From contig JBBCGS010000007.1 of assembly GCA_037200125.1 (NCBI GenBank), positions 806,001 through 870,000 on the forward strand: a DNA stretch of 64,000 bases, given 5' to 3'. This DNA is from JADGHX01 sp037200125. Its GTDB lineage: Bacteria > Pseudomonadota > Gammaproteobacteria > Steroidobacterales > Steroidobacteraceae. The position numbers and the translations under genes were made by a program. How positions within the stretch are numbered: position 1 is the first letter of the stretch; each line of letters opens with the position of its first letter. The notes under the pieces were generated by a model. The model was not told the DNA's origin, did not search any database, and worked only from the letters and a program-made list of their open reading frames with translations. Below, one piece after another: positions 32,215 through 41,426 of this stretch.

Positions 32215-33459
32215 ATGGCCGACTGGCTGCTGTTGAGATTGCCCCGTAACCCGCGGGCCGAAGCGAGCTGGATTCTCGCCGACGCCCGCGGCAACGCCAT
32301 TTCCGCCCCGCAGAGCGGGCCGCTGGAGCAGGCTGCGCAGCGCGCCGCCGGGCGCCACATCTGCGTGCTCGTGCCTGGCACGGATGTACTGCTGGCGGAG
32401 CCGGAGCTGCCGGCAAAGACTGGCGCCAAGCTCCAGCAGATCGTCCCCTATGCGCTCGAAGAGCAGCTCGCGGAAGACATCGACGAGCTTCATTTCGCCA
32501 TCGGCAAGCGCAGCGGCGATGCGACGACGACGCCCGTCGCGGTCGTGGCACTCTCGCTCATGGACGAATGGACGAGCACGCTCAAGGCCGCCGGTCTCGC
32601 GCCGGAGTCCATGTACGTCGACAGCGACCTGCTGCCGGTGAATCCGGGTCACGCGGTCGCGCTGCTCGAAGACGACATCGTCACGGTGCGTCCTCCGGAC
32701 GGTGCCACTATTTCGATGCCCTCCGACGCGCTGACGGAAGCGCTGGAGATCGTGAAGCCGGCCGCCGATGCGGGCGAAGGCACGGGCCGGGGGTTGATCC
32801 TCTACACGGGCGCGGCGGAATGGCAGCAGTTCTCGCCGCAGGTCGAAGCGGTGCGCGATCAGTTCGACGGGATCAAGGTGCAGCTGCTCACGAGCGGGCC
32901 GCTCACGCTGCTGGCGCAACAGCTGCCGACTGCGAGACCGATCAATCTGCTTCAGGGGCGCTACACACCTCAGAGCACTCGCGCGGTCGGGTGGCAGGCC
33001 TGGCGGGTCGCCGCGATGCTGCTCGTTGGGCTCGTCTTGCTTCATGCTGTCGGCAAGGGTGCTGAGCTCGTGATGCTCAAGAGCGCGGAGAAGAAAGTCG
33101 ACGCCTCCATCGAGCAGGCGTTCAAGACCGCGATGCCGGGTGAGACCAACGCGACCAACGCGCGTAAACGGATGGAGACGAAGCTCGTCGCGGTTCGTAG
33201 CGGTGGCGCCAGTGGTTTGCTGTCGGCGCTCGGTGCGTTCTCCGAAGCCCGCAACTCGGTGCCGGGTACTACCGTGCAGGCGATGACCTTTCATGATGGC
33301 GCGCTCGTGCTGAAGATGGCCGCCCCCGATGCGGATGCGCTCGACCGGCTGAGCCAGCTTCTACGCGCGAGCGGCTGGAAGGCGGATCTCACCGGCAGCA
33401 ACGTCACCAACGGTGGTTACGAAGGGCGTATCCAGATTAGTCCGCTGGGGGCCTCATGA
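32215..33459 (+). CDS. gspL: type II secretion inner-membrane protein GspL
   Basis: A 414-residue bitopic protein. The cytoplasmic part (about 1-255) has the actin-like fold of GspL, with LPGTD-like VPGTDVLLAEPELP and QQIVPYALEEQLAEDIDELHFAIG; this portion docks the GspE ATPase. One membrane helix follows at about 260-280 (VAAMLLVGLVLLHAV), then a periplasmic ferredoxin-like domain. It starts 22 bases after gspK and overlaps gspM by 4 bases. GspE itself is not encoded in the window. Confidence 0.93.
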   Translation: MADWLLLRLPRNPRAEASWILADARGNAISAPQSGPLEQAAQRAAGRHICVLVPGTDVLLAEPELPAKTGAKLQQIVPYALEEQLAEDIDELHFAIGKRSGDATTTPVAVVALSLMDEWTSTLKAAGLAPESMYVDSDLLPVNPGHAVALLEDDIVTVRPPDGATISMPSDALTEALEIVKPAADAGEGTGRGLILYTGAAEWQQFSPQVEAVRDQFDGIKVQLLTSGPLTLLAQQLPTARPINLLQGRYTPQSTRAVGWQAWRVAAMLLVGLVLLHAVGKGAELVMLKSAEKKVDASIEQAFKTAMPGETNATNARKRMETKLVAVRSGGASGLLSALGAFSEARNSVPGTTVQAMTFHDGALVLKMAAPDADALDRLSQLLRASGWKADLTGSNVTNGGYEGRIQISPLGAS

Positions 33460-33929
33460 AGTTTTCGCTCGAGACGCTGAACGAACGCGAACGTCGCATG
33501 GTGATGTTCGGTGGCATCGCCGCGGCGGCGCTGCTCATCTTTGGCGTGCTCCTGCCGCTCGGCAGCTCTGTGAGCAAGGCGCAGGAGCGTGTCGGCAAGA
33601 AGCAGGCGGATCTTGCGTGGATGCAGTCCGTAGGGCCGGAGCTCGCTTCCGCAGGGCCGACGGTCGCAAAGCCCTCTACGCAGGAATCGTTGCTGATCGT
33701 GGTGGATCGCGCCGCGCGTGAATCGGGTCTCGGCAGCTCGCTCACGAGCAGCGAGCCGCAAGGCGCCGGGGTCTTGCGCGTGCGACTCGAGAAGGCGCCG
33801 TTCGACATCATGGTGGGCTGGCTGGCGCGCCTGGGCGATCAGAACGGCATCAGCATCGACACCGCCAATATCGATAGCGCCGGAGCGCCCGGCGTCGTGA
33901 CCGCGAGTCTCGTACTGCGCCTCAAATGA
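33456..33929 (+). CDS. gspM: type II secretion protein GspM
   Basis: A 157-residue protein with a short cytoplasmic segment ending in NERERRMVMFG, one membrane helix (about 21-42), and a periplasmic domain. The pattern of LNERERRM before the helix and of PFDIMVGWLARLGDQNGISIDTANI near the C-terminus (core WLARL) matches GspM. It partners GspL in the inner-membrane assembly platform. Four-base overlaps join it to gspL and gspN. Confidence 0.92.
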   Translation: MKFSLETLNERERRMVMFGGIAAAALLIFGVLLPLGSSVSKAQERVGKKQADLAWMQSVGPELASAGPTVAKPSTQESLLIVVDRAARESGLGSSLTSSEPQGAGVLRVRLEKAPFDIMVGWLARLGDQNGISIDTANIDSAGAPGVVTASLVLRLK

Positions 33930-34666
33930 AGCGCGCTATCCGGATTTCGATTCTCGCGATTCTGGGGTTTGCGATCATCTTGCTCGTGAGGCTGCCCGCC
34001 TCCTGGGTCAAAGGCTTCCTGCCGGCCGGTGTCAGTTGCACGGAGATCGCCGGAACCGCATGGGACGGGTCCTGCGCCGGGCTCGCCTATAACGGCGCGG
34101 CGCTCGGTACTCTCAACTGGGAGCTGCGTCCTCTCGCCCTGTTTCGCGGCAAGATCGCCGTGTTCGTTGACCTCGCGACGAGCGGGGAAAACTTCATTCG
34201 CGGCGATTTCGAGGTGGGTAGCGGCAACAACTACGTTGCGCACGACCTTCAGGCGCAGATGCCGCTCGATCCGCCGCTGCTGCCGCAGCTCGATGCGGGT
34301 TATGCCGGCAATGTCAGCGTGAATCTCGAGTACCTGAAGCTGGAAAAGAATCTGATCGCGGCAATCGAAGGCCAGGTGCAGGCGACGTCGCTTTACTCGA
34401 AGCGTGATCGCCTGGCGCTGGGCGGCTACTCCGTGAGCTTCCCGAAGGCGGCCGCCGGCAGCGAGCCGGTCGGGCAAGTGTCGACCCTCGAAGGGCCGGT
34501 GGACTTCCAGGGCACCTTGAAGCTCACGCGCCAGCCGGGCTGGGTGATCGACGGCAAGCTGCGTACAAAGCCTGAGACGCCTCAGGCTCTAACCCAACAG
34601 CTGGCGTATCTCGGCGCACCGGACGCGGACGGGTTCCGGCCGCTCTCCCTCGAAGGGACGTTCTAG
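33926..34666 (+). CDS. gspN: type II secretion protein GspN
   Basis: A 246-residue protein with an N-terminal membrane anchor (ILAILGFAIILLVRLPASWV) and a periplasmic body with GspN features: CTEIAGTAWDGSCAGL, LNWELRPLALFRGKI and LGGYSVSFP. The family is accessory and absent from many type II systems. It ends the operon; in related xps clusters gspD commonly follows, but here a toxin-antitoxin pair takes that place. It overlaps gspM by 4 bases. Confidence 0.9.
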   Translation: MKRAIRISILAILGFAIILLVRLPASWVKGFLPAGVSCTEIAGTAWDGSCAGLAYNGAALGTLNWELRPLALFRGKIAVFVDLATSGENFIRGDFEVGSGNNYVAHDLQAQMPLDPPLLPQLDAGYAGNVSVNLEYLKLEKNLIAAIEGQVQATSLYSKRDRLALGGYSVSFPKAAAGSEPVGQVSTLEGPVDFQGTLKLTRQPGWVIDGKLRTKPETPQALTQQLAYLGAPDADGFRPLSLEGTF

Positions 34667-34708
34667 GCGCCTGCCCGGTCGCTGGCGTGTCCCTGGGCGC
34701 GGCGCGTC

Positions 34709-34743
34709 TTGCCCGATCACCTCTATGCGCATAGCATGCGCAT
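34709..34743 (+). promoter_or_regulatory. ccdAB promoter with paired ATGCGCAT operators
   Basis: TTGCCC (34709-34714) and TAGCAT (34732-34737) are 17 bases apart. Two perfect ATGCGCAT palindromes lie at 34725-34732 and 34736-34743, 11 bases apart, about one helical turn, and overlap the -10 box. The first is enlarged to a 10-base palindrome (TATGCGCATA). This fits autorepression by an antitoxin dimer or a CcdA-CcdB complex. Confidence 0.6.
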
Positions 34744-34756
34744 TGGAACTTTCAGC

Positions 34757-35008
34757 ATGAAACCCGTGTACAAACCTGGCGCGCCCAAGCGCGCCGTGAA
34801 CCTGACGCTCAACGAGGACCTGGTGGCACAGGCGCGAAGCATGACGGGCAATCTTTCCGGAGTAGTCGAGACGCTGCTGGCCGCTTTCGTGGCGGAAGAG
34901 AAGCGACGGCGCGCAGCCGACGCCCAGGTGGTGCAGGCTACCATCGCCACCTGGAACCGTTTCGCCGGGGAGCATGGTTCGTTTGCCGACGAGCACTCAA
35001 CGCTCTGA
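34757..35008 (+). CDS. ccdA: CcdA-type antitoxin
   Basis: An upstream in-frame start exists at 34709, inside the proposed promoter; the ATG at 34757 is preferred and gives 83 residues. The N-terminal half has a ribbon-helix-helix-like segment (KRAVNLTLNEDLVAQARSM) for DNA binding, and the C-terminal half is charged and probably unfolded when free, ending in TWNRFAGEHGSFADEHSTL, whose W-x-x-F-x-x-x-x-G-x-F-x-D-E pattern is the toxin-binding end of CcdA. The stop overlaps the start of ccdB (ATGA-type), the normal arrangement. It neutralises the gyrase poison encoded next. Confidence 0.93.
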   Translation: MKPVYKPGAPKRAVNLTLNEDLVAQARSMTGNLSGVVETLLAAFVAEEKRRRAADAQVVQATIATWNRFAGEHGSFADEHSTL

Positions 35009-35322
35009 TGGCGCAGTTCGACGTTCACCGGAACAACGGCAAGCACCGGGACGCCATTCCCTATGTCGTCGTTGTGCAGTCGACGCTCTTCGACGACTAC
35101 AAGCGACGCGTTGTAGTCCCTCTGGTGAAAGCATCCGCGGTCGGCAACGTTTCCAATCCGCGCTTCAATCCGGCTTTCAAGATCGCCAACTCGTTGGTCG
35201 TTCTGCACCCGCTCGAGATGGTTTCCGTCGCGCTCGAGGACCTCGGCAAGCCGGTCGCCTCGCTGGCGAAAGAAGCCGATCGGATCATCGGGGCGCTCGA
35301 CGAGCTGCTAATGCGGGTCTAG
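35008..35322 (+). CDS. ccdB: CcdB-type gyrase toxin
   Basis: A 104-residue protein matching CcdB: M-A-Q-F-D-V-H-R-N at the start, YVVVVQSTLFDDYKRRVVVPL, NPRFNP and a C-terminal helix DRIIGALDELLMRV. CcdB traps DNA gyrase. In F-plasmid CcdB the last residues, Trp-Gly-Ile, are critical for gyrase poisoning; this protein ends in Leu-Met-Arg-Val instead, as chromosomal homologues often do, so its toxicity is uncertain. It is the second gene of the TA operon and is followed at once by a hairpin. Confidence 0.93.
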   Translation: MAQFDVHRNNGKHRDAIPYVVVVQSTLFDDYKRRVVVPLVKASAVGNVSNPRFNPAFKIANSLVVLHPLEMVSVALEDLGKPVASLAKEADRIIGALDELLMRV

Positions 35323-35352
35323 TCTGTCTGACTCAACTCAGTCCGACAGGCT
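35321..35352. terminator. bidirectional hairpin between ccdB and the AddA-like gene
   Basis: Arms 35321-35333 and 35340-35352 (agtctgtctgact / agtccgacaggct) pair with two mismatches around a 6-base loop. It overlaps the ccdB stop and lies between convergent genes. No clear T-tract follows, so efficiency is doubtful. Confidence 0.45.
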
Positions 35353-35365
35353 GCTGGTTTCCACT

Positions 35366-38300
35366 TCAGAAGAGTTCGCCCTGTGCGGGCGGCACTCGTT
35401 TCTTGCGCGGCGCGGGTTCGGGCTTTTGTTTCAGCTCGCGCAGTTCGCCCATCAACGGGAAATACAACGCGGCTTTCACGGGTTCGGGGCCGAGGCGGCG
35501 CGCGAGGGCCATGTTGCGTTCGAGCTGGCCGCGATAGCGATCGAGCTCGCGGTCGAGGAACTCGGTGAGGCCGGCGCCTTCGTGGCGGCTCGTTTTGAAG
35601 TCGATGACCCAGCGTACGCCGTCGGCGTCGATGAACGTGCGGTCGATGATGATGCTCGTGAGCTGGCTGTCCGCAACGCCCGTTAGCGCAAGCTCGCTGC
35701 GCGCTTCGCGATGCGCGGAGTTGAACACCCAGCGGCCGTTGCGATCGTCGAGCGTGCGGACCAATGCCTGAAGCACCGTGCGCACGGCACGTTCCAGATC
35801 AGGTTCCGGCACGCCGAGACGTCGCAGTTGATGAACCACTTCGTCCGCGCGGCCGCGCACGACGTCGGCTGACGGCAATTCACCTTCGAGCCCAAAGCGC
35901 TCCAGCGCACGATGAACGACGGTGCCGATGTGGCGCGAGGTTTCCTGCACCCAGCTGAACTCGGGGGTTTGAAGCGCGAGCGCGCTGTCTTCGAGCGGAA
36001 GGCGGGATCGATCCGCGCCCTCCTCGATTGCCGGTGGCTGCCACGTCGATGACAGGCGCCGCAGCTTGTGGACTTTCACTTCCGGCTGCGCGGTCTCACC
36101 CGGGTTGATGCGCACGAACTCAGGTCCAAGCGCGGGCCACAGCGTGAAGAGCAACGTGCCCGCACGCGGTACGACGGTGCCGTCTTCCTTCGCTTTTGGC
36201 GCGGCGCTGAGATGCAGCGAGCGTTTGGCGCGAGTCATTGCTACGTAGAGCAATCGCGTCTGCTCGTTCGCCTTGCGCGCGTTGTCGAGGTCCTTGAGGT
36301 AGTTGTTGAGCGCGCGGCCTTTGGTGTCGCCGATCGTCGGGACGGGCGCCATCAGCAGGTCGCTGCCGCCGCCTTCGCGCGGCAGGTCGAGCCAGCGGAG
36401 CAACGGATCGCGGTCGCGATTGAGGATGCGATCGAGCGCTGGGAGGAACACGTGATCGAACTCCAGCCCCTTGGAGCGATGAATAGTCATCACCTGCACG
36501 GGATTGGGCGTGGCCGCCCGGGGCGCCGCATACAGGTCCGCAACGAGTTCCTCGATGTCTTGCGGCCCGTGCCATTCGGCGCGCGCCGTGGCGCTGCCCA
36601 GCGCGTTGAAGAACGCACGCGCATGGATCAGGTCATCCGCCGCATAGGCATCCGGCGCGCCGAGCCGCATCCAGACCGCCTCGAGCCACTCGGCCAGATC
36701 CACTCGCTCACGCGTCGCGAGCGCTTCTTCGAGAACCGCTCGGACTCGCGTGGCACGCGCAGTCTCGGCCTCCTCGCATCGCCCAAGGCGCTGCGCATCG
36801 AACAGCGCTTCCCAAATGAGCTGCGAATCCCCGCGTGCAGACAGTTCGGTGAGCGAGGCAAGCGACAGGCCGCACCACGGCGCCCGAAGCACGGTGAGCC
36901 AGGCGGTGCGATCCCCAAGGTGATGCAGGGCCTTCAGCAGCGCCACCAGATCGCGAACGATCGAGATGTCACGCAGGGGCACGAGATCCACGCCGATGGC
37001 CTCGATGCCCGCGGACGCGAGTGCGGCCATGATTGGCGGGGCGTGCGTGCGCGAGACGACCAGGATCGCGACGGTTCCTTCCGCGGACGCGTCCCGAATG
37101 CGTCGGATGCGAGCGGCGATCGATGCGGCCTCGGCCTCGCGCTCGCCGTTCGAGAAGAGGCTGAGGCTGAGGCTGACGAACTCCTCGTCGCGCGAATCGC
37201 GCGCCGCAAGGCTGGGCGTGAAGGCAACGGCACTTGCCCGAACATCGTCGTTCGGCGGGAAGAGCCGCGTAAAGAGCGCATTCGTCCACGCCACGAGCGG
37301 CGGCGAAGAGCGGAAATTCCGCGTGAGCCGCAGCGACTCCACCGGTACTTCACCGATGCCCCGCTCCGCAGCCCGCAGGAAGAGGCCCACCTCCGCTTCA
37401 CGGAACAGGTAGATCGACTGCATCGGGTCACCGACCGCAAAGAGCGTGTGACCGTCGCCCGGCTCCCAGGTCGCCGTGAGCGCGGCGAGCAGTTCGAACT
37501 GCGCGATCGACGTGTCCTGGAACTCGTCGATAAGCACGTGCCGGAGCGCGACCCCCGTACGCAGGCCAAGATCGGTCGGCAGTCCCTCTTCGACGAGCGC
37601 CGACTGTGCGGCGCCCGAGACGTACGTGTAGTCGACCTTTCCGGCGAGCGAGAACTCCACGTGCAGTTCCTTCGCAGCCTCGCGAAGCACGCGCGAAAGA
37701 GCCTCGATCGCCTGCGCGTCTTCGCCAGACAGCATGGACGCGGGAAGCCCGGTGAGCGTGATGAGCATCTCCTGCGCGCCGGCGACGCCACTCAGCAGAT
37801 CGATGCAGTGTTTCAGTTGGTGACGAGCTTCTTCCTGCTCGAACGCCACGCCGAGCCGTCGCGTGATCTGCTTGCGCCAAGTCCCCTCGTTGGTGAGCGT
37901 GAGAGTGGCGAGCTGCTGCCAGGCCACCATGTGATCCGCTTCCATGCCCAGCGGGCCCACGCGGGCGAGCCCCGACGCGTGGTTACGTAATACTTGCGAA
38001 AATGTCGTGCAGGCACTGCGCAGATGCTCGACGGCGATGTCCGCAAGGCTCGCGGTGACGCGCGCGCTCAGAGCGTTTTCGTCCAGCACGTAGCGCAACC
38101 AGTGGCCGCGCTTCGCTAGCATCTCGGAGAGCAGGTTCTCGACCTGGCCCCACCGATTGTCGATGCGCTCGAACAGCAACTCGATGTCCGCGGCGAGCGC
38201 CTGATCGGACTCGCCGTGGATCAGCACGCGCCGCGCGGCGCTCCGATAGAGCTCGCCCGGGCGCTCGGCGACCACCAGCGCGCCTCCGGCTTGAGCCGCG

Positions 38301-38725
38301 ATCGGCAGCTGGCTCGCGAGCCAGAAGTTGAACGAGTCGATCGTCTGAACGCGCAGGCGCCCGGGGTTTTCCTCGAGCCCCCAGCCGCGCTGCGCGTCGC
38401 GCGCGCGAACGGCCGCCGCCAGCGCGTTCAAGTGAGCCGCCTGCGGATTGGCCGGATCGATCTCACCCTGCAGCGCTTTGAACACGCGCTCGCGCATCTC
38501 CGCCGCGGCCTTGCGCGTAAACGTGATGGCGAGGATTTCTTCTGGCGCCTCGACCGTGGCCAGCAACTTCAGCAGCCGCTGCGTGAGGACGGTCGTCTTG
38601 CCCGACCCTGCGGGCGCTCTGAGCAGAATCGACTGCGTCGGATCGATCGCGTGCTCGCGGGCCCGCGCGTCCATCGCGGCAAGCGCTTCGGGTGAATGAG
38701 CGTCGGCTACGACGAACTCATTCAT
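35366..38725 (-). CDS. UvrD/Rep-family helicase with C-terminal nuclease domain, AddA/RecB-like
   Basis: An 1119-residue protein taken from the ATG at 38725 (an in-frame start at 38776 lies inside the preceding gene). The Walker A motif has Lys43 in RAPAGSGKTTVL, followed by TFTRKAAAEMR (motif Ia), LIDEFQDTS (motif II), FAVGDPMQSIYLFREAE (III), MTIHRSKGLEFDHV (V) and YVAMTRAK (VI), so the helicase is complete. The C-terminal part has a PD-(D/E)xK nuclease with VIDFKTSRH preceded by an upstream Asp. It overlaps the next-upstream nuclease gene by 8 bases. The pair resembles AddAB-type or the 'probable DNA repair' pair of Xanthomonas, which process double-strand ends for recombination. No recC or recD is nearby. 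Confidence 0.9.
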   Translation of the reverse strand: MNEFVVADAHSPEALAAMDARAREHAIDPTQSILLRAPAGSGKTTVLTQRLLKLLATVEAPEEILAITFTRKAAAEMRERVFKALQGEIDPANPQAAHLNALAAAVRARDAQRGWGLEENPGRLRVQTIDSFNFWLASQLPIAAQAGGALVVAERPGELYRSAARRVLIHGESDQALAADIELLFERIDNRWGQVENLLSEMLAKRGHWLRYVLDENALSARVTASLADIAVEHLRSACTTFSQVLRNHASGLARVGPLGMEADHMVAWQQLATLTLTNEGTWRKQITRRLGVAFEQEEARHQLKHCIDLLSGVAGAQEMLITLTGLPASMLSGEDAQAIEALSRVLREAAKELHVEFSLAGKVDYTYVSGAAQSALVEEGLPTDLGLRTGVALRHVLIDEFQDTSIAQFELLAALTATWEPGDGHTLFAVGDPMQSIYLFREAEVGLFLRAAERGIGEVPVESLRLTRNFRSSPPLVAWTNALFTRLFPPNDDVRASAVAFTPSLAARDSRDEEFVSLSLSLFSNGEREAEAASIAARIRRIRDASAEGTVAILVVSRTHAPPIMAALASAGIEAIGVDLVPLRDISIVRDLVALLKALHHLGDRTAWLTVLRAPWCGLSLASLTELSARGDSQLIWEALFDAQRLGRCEEAETARATRVRAVLEEALATRERVDLAEWLEAVWMRLGAPDAYAADDLIHARAFFNALGSATARAEWHGPQDIEELVADLYAAPRAATPNPVQVMTIHRSKGLEFDHVFLPALDRILNRDRDPLLRWLDLPREGGGSDLLMAPVPTIGDTKGRALNNYLKDLDNARKANEQTRLLYVAMTRAKRSLHLSAAPKAKEDGTVVPRAGTLLFTLWPALGPEFVRINPGETAQPEVKVHKLRRLSSTWQPPAIEEGADRSRLPLEDSALALQTPEFSWVQETSRHIGTVVHRALERFGLEGELPSADVVRGRADEVVHQLRRLGVPEPDLERAVRTVLQALVRTLDDRNGRWVFNSAHREARSELALTGVADSQLTSIIIDRTFIDADGVRWVIDFKTSRHEGAGLTEFLDRELDRYRGQLERNMALARRLGPEPVKAALYFPLMGELRELKQKPEPAPRKKRVPPAQGELF

Positions 38726-41396
38726 CGACGTTACGCTCCACCGCGTCCGCGCCTTCATCGGAGATGCGGCACACACTTACGACTTGGCAGTATTCGCAGG
38801 CCTTCGGTCGCGGATCCACGCTTGCGTGCCCGGCAACGAAGTCGGACACGAGTCGCTCTACGCGGCCAATCCATTCGTCCTGACGTATCGCCCAGGCGCT
38901 GCCGCCGGCGCTCTCTTCGCCTGTGGGCGGCTCGACCGCCCTCACCTTCGGCAGCAGGCTGCCGTGCGCGGCAACGCCGTCGAAACGAATCTCGCGTGCG
39001 GTCACGCTGATGGTCGCCATCGCCTGAGTCTCGCGACCCACGGCGGCGAGGTACGCAAGGAGCTGAGGATGCGACGGTCTCTCCGAATACCAGTCGCCGG
39101 GGATCGGGCGCCCGCTCTTGTAGTCGAGAATCGCAAGTCCGCCGTCGACCTCGTCGACTCGATCGATTCGCACCGTCATCTGCGCGGTGGCGATTCGCAG
39201 CACGCTCTCGCGCTCCATCTGCCGCACGTTGAAAGGTCCGCGCTTCTTCTCGAGATCGCAGAGCGCATGGATCAGTCGCACCGCGCGCCGCATTTCCCGT
39301 TGTTCGGCGGCCGCTCGCGCGTCGCCCGCCAGCAAACCGAAGGCGACGAGCGCGGCTTCTTCCACACAGCGCGTGATCAGATCCCGCAGGCTTTCCTCGG
39401 ACTCACGCGCCAGCGCCTCCGAGCCATGCAGTTGGCTCCACAGCTTCTCCAGCGCGGTGTGCAGAAGCTTGCCCCGCACGTCCGGCGCAACACCAGGTTC
39501 AGGCGCTTCGAGCGGGGCGCTGCCGAGGCGCAGTTCCGCGTAGGCCCGGAACGGGCATAGGTTCTGAAGCTCGACGCTCCGGGTTCCGGAGGGGAGCGAG
39601 CGCGCCACGTCCCAATGCCGGCCGCTAAGGTCGTCGACGTGTTCCGTGAGCCCTTCGCGGCGCAGGAGCGGCGGCAGCCAGACGGAAGGCGCCGCCGACA
39701 CGTCGTCCACGGTTGCCGCAAATTTCAGGATCAGCGGACTCGGCGAAAGCCGCACGTCGTCATCGTGCAGGGGCGCGCTCATGACGAGCTCGTTGCTGGC
39801 TGCGGCCCAGGCCGCCATCAGATTGCGAGCTTCGACGGCACGGCCGCCCGCGCTCGCTGACGGCACCCCGGCGGCGAGCTGCCACGGCAGCGGAATGAAC
39901 GGATCCGGCTGCGCCGGAGCGGGCCACGCATCGGCATGCAGTCCGCAGATCCACACGCCGTCGTACTGGACGATCGGGTCCGTCATCTGCGAAGAAATCG
40001 TGACGAGCGCATCGCTGCTCGCGGGCCGGAACGCCGTGCGAGCGGCAAGCTCGCGCAGCCACTGAACCGCCGTGTCGCGCGAAATCGCACCAGCGGACGA
40101 TTCGAGGCCACCGAAATCGTCCAGCAGATCGATGAAGCGCATATACGTCTGCGACTCCGCGCTACCGAGTGCGCGGCCGTCCATCTCGTTGAGCGCATCG
40201 AGTGCTTTCCGGAACCGCACCGACCATTGACGCGGCGTGGTGGCGCCGCCCGAAAGCCTGCTCGCCGCATCGGTGATTCGCGACCGAAGCTCCGATGCAA
40301 CGGCCTGCAGCCCGCGCGGAACGCGTTCCAGCGCGGTGAGCAGCTTTCGGGTATCGATCTCCAGCGGCGAGCGTTCTCGCAACCACAGATCGAGGCTGGC
40401 GCGTCCGGCGGCTGGCATCGTCCAGTGCGGCGAACATAGCCACGCGCTGAACTCGGCGAACTCGCTTCCCGCGCTCAGCCACGCGAGGGACTGCAGCGCG
40501 TAGGCGGCAAGTGGGCTTCGCGTCAATGGCGCGCCGCCTGCGATTTCCGCGAGCGGGTTGCCGGTGAGCGTGTTGAGCGGCGCGATCGCCGCGCCGGCCG
40601 GATCGATGTTCTGGCGGATGAGCGTGAGCAGCCGCTCCTGCGCCTCGGGTGAACCCGGCACGACCACGAGCAGCCGGGAGTCGGGCTGCGCGATCAGCCG
40701 CATCCGACACCAGTCCGCAATTCGTTCCAGCTCTTCGCTCGGGTCGCCGGCGAGCACGGCCCGCGCATGCGGGATCTTTCCGTCGAGCGCGGGAGGCGCG
40801 CGGAAATTCGTGACGCAGCCTGCGGCGCCCCGGCTCGTCGTCAGCATCGCGAGGCGCGGCGTCAGGCGTTCGAAGCCGGCGAGAAGCACGTCGCGGGTGC
40901 CGCCCACACACGCGAGGTTCGTTGCGAGCTGCGCGGGCGTGGTGGCGCCAATGGCTTTGCATCGCTCCGCCACCGCGCGCTCCACATCGATCAGCAAGCG
41001 ACCTTCGCTGCCTGGAGGCGCGCGCAACGTGCGCAGATCAACGCCGTACTCGATCCCAATCTGATGCGCGCGGCGGAGCGCATCCGCGAGCGGTCCGCGC
41101 GCAACGAGATCCATGTCATCAGTGAGGGGGCCGGTGCACTGGCGCCAGAGCAGCCAGTCTTCAGCGGGCGTCAGCAGCCGTTCGAGTCGCTCGCCCGAAG
41201 CGCAGCGACGTTCGATTTCCTGCGTCGCCCAGACTTCGAGGGTGAGGACATCCGGCGTGGGCCACACCTTGCGGCCGCTGGCGAGCGCGTGCACGGCGTA
41301 CGCGCGATGAACGGCTTCCGCGCGCTGCTGTGACGGCACCACGACCGTGCCGCCCTGTTCGATCGATCCGAGGACGTGCTGTGGGAGCCTAATCAA
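38718..41396 (-). CDS. PD-(D/E)xK nuclease protein, AddB-like, with cysteine cluster
   Basis: An 892-residue protein. The N-terminal part resembles an inactivated helicase (GGTVVVPSQQRAEAVHRAY with no P-loop), as in AddB. The C-terminal nuclease has LAILDYKSGRP. Four cysteines bracket it: one in LQNLCPFRAYAELRLG and three in CEYCQVVSVC near the end, the arrangement that holds a 4Fe-4S cluster in AddB. It matches the family described as 'probable DNA repair protein' found in beta- and gammaproteobacteria, always next to an AddA-like helicase. The downstream AddA-like gene overlaps it by 8 bases. Confidence 0.85.
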   Translation of the reverse strand: MIRLPQHVLGSIEQGGTVVVPSQQRAEAVHRAYAVHALASGRKVWPTPDVLTLEVWATQEIERRCASGERLERLLTPAEDWLLWRQCTGPLTDDMDLVARGPLADALRRAHQIGIEYGVDLRTLRAPPGSEGRLLIDVERAVAERCKAIGATTPAQLATNLACVGGTRDVLLAGFERLTPRLAMLTTSRGAAGCVTNFRAPPALDGKIPHARAVLAGDPSEELERIADWCRMRLIAQPDSRLLVVVPGSPEAQERLLTLIRQNIDPAGAAIAPLNTLTGNPLAEIAGGAPLTRSPLAAYALQSLAWLSAGSEFAEFSAWLCSPHWTMPAAGRASLDLWLRERSPLEIDTRKLLTALERVPRGLQAVASELRSRITDAASRLSGGATTPRQWSVRFRKALDALNEMDGRALGSAESQTYMRFIDLLDDFGGLESSAGAISRDTAVQWLRELAARTAFRPASSDALVTISSQMTDPIVQYDGVWICGLHADAWPAPAQPDPFIPLPWQLAAGVPSASAGGRAVEARNLMAAWAAASNELVMSAPLHDDDVRLSPSPLILKFAATVDDVSAAPSVWLPPLLRREGLTEHVDDLSGRHWDVARSLPSGTRSVELQNLCPFRAYAELRLGSAPLEAPEPGVAPDVRGKLLHTALEKLWSQLHGSEALARESEESLRDLITRCVEEAALVAFGLLAGDARAAAEQREMRRAVRLIHALCDLEKKRGPFNVRQMERESVLRIATAQMTVRIDRVDEVDGGLAILDYKSGRPIPGDWYSERPSHPQLLAYLAAVGRETQAMATISVTAREIRFDGVAAHGSLLPKVRAVEPPTGEESAGGSAWAIRQDEWIGRVERLVSDFVAGHASVDPRPKACEYCQVVSVCRISDEGADAVERNVDE

Positions 41397-41426
41397 AACA
41401 AGGTTCTAGGGGCTCTTGGCGAGACC

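Noticed and set aside
36068..37990. A 640-residue plus-strand open frame opposite the AddA-like gene
   Set aside because: Shadow of the helicase gene; no motif, Arg-rich throughout.
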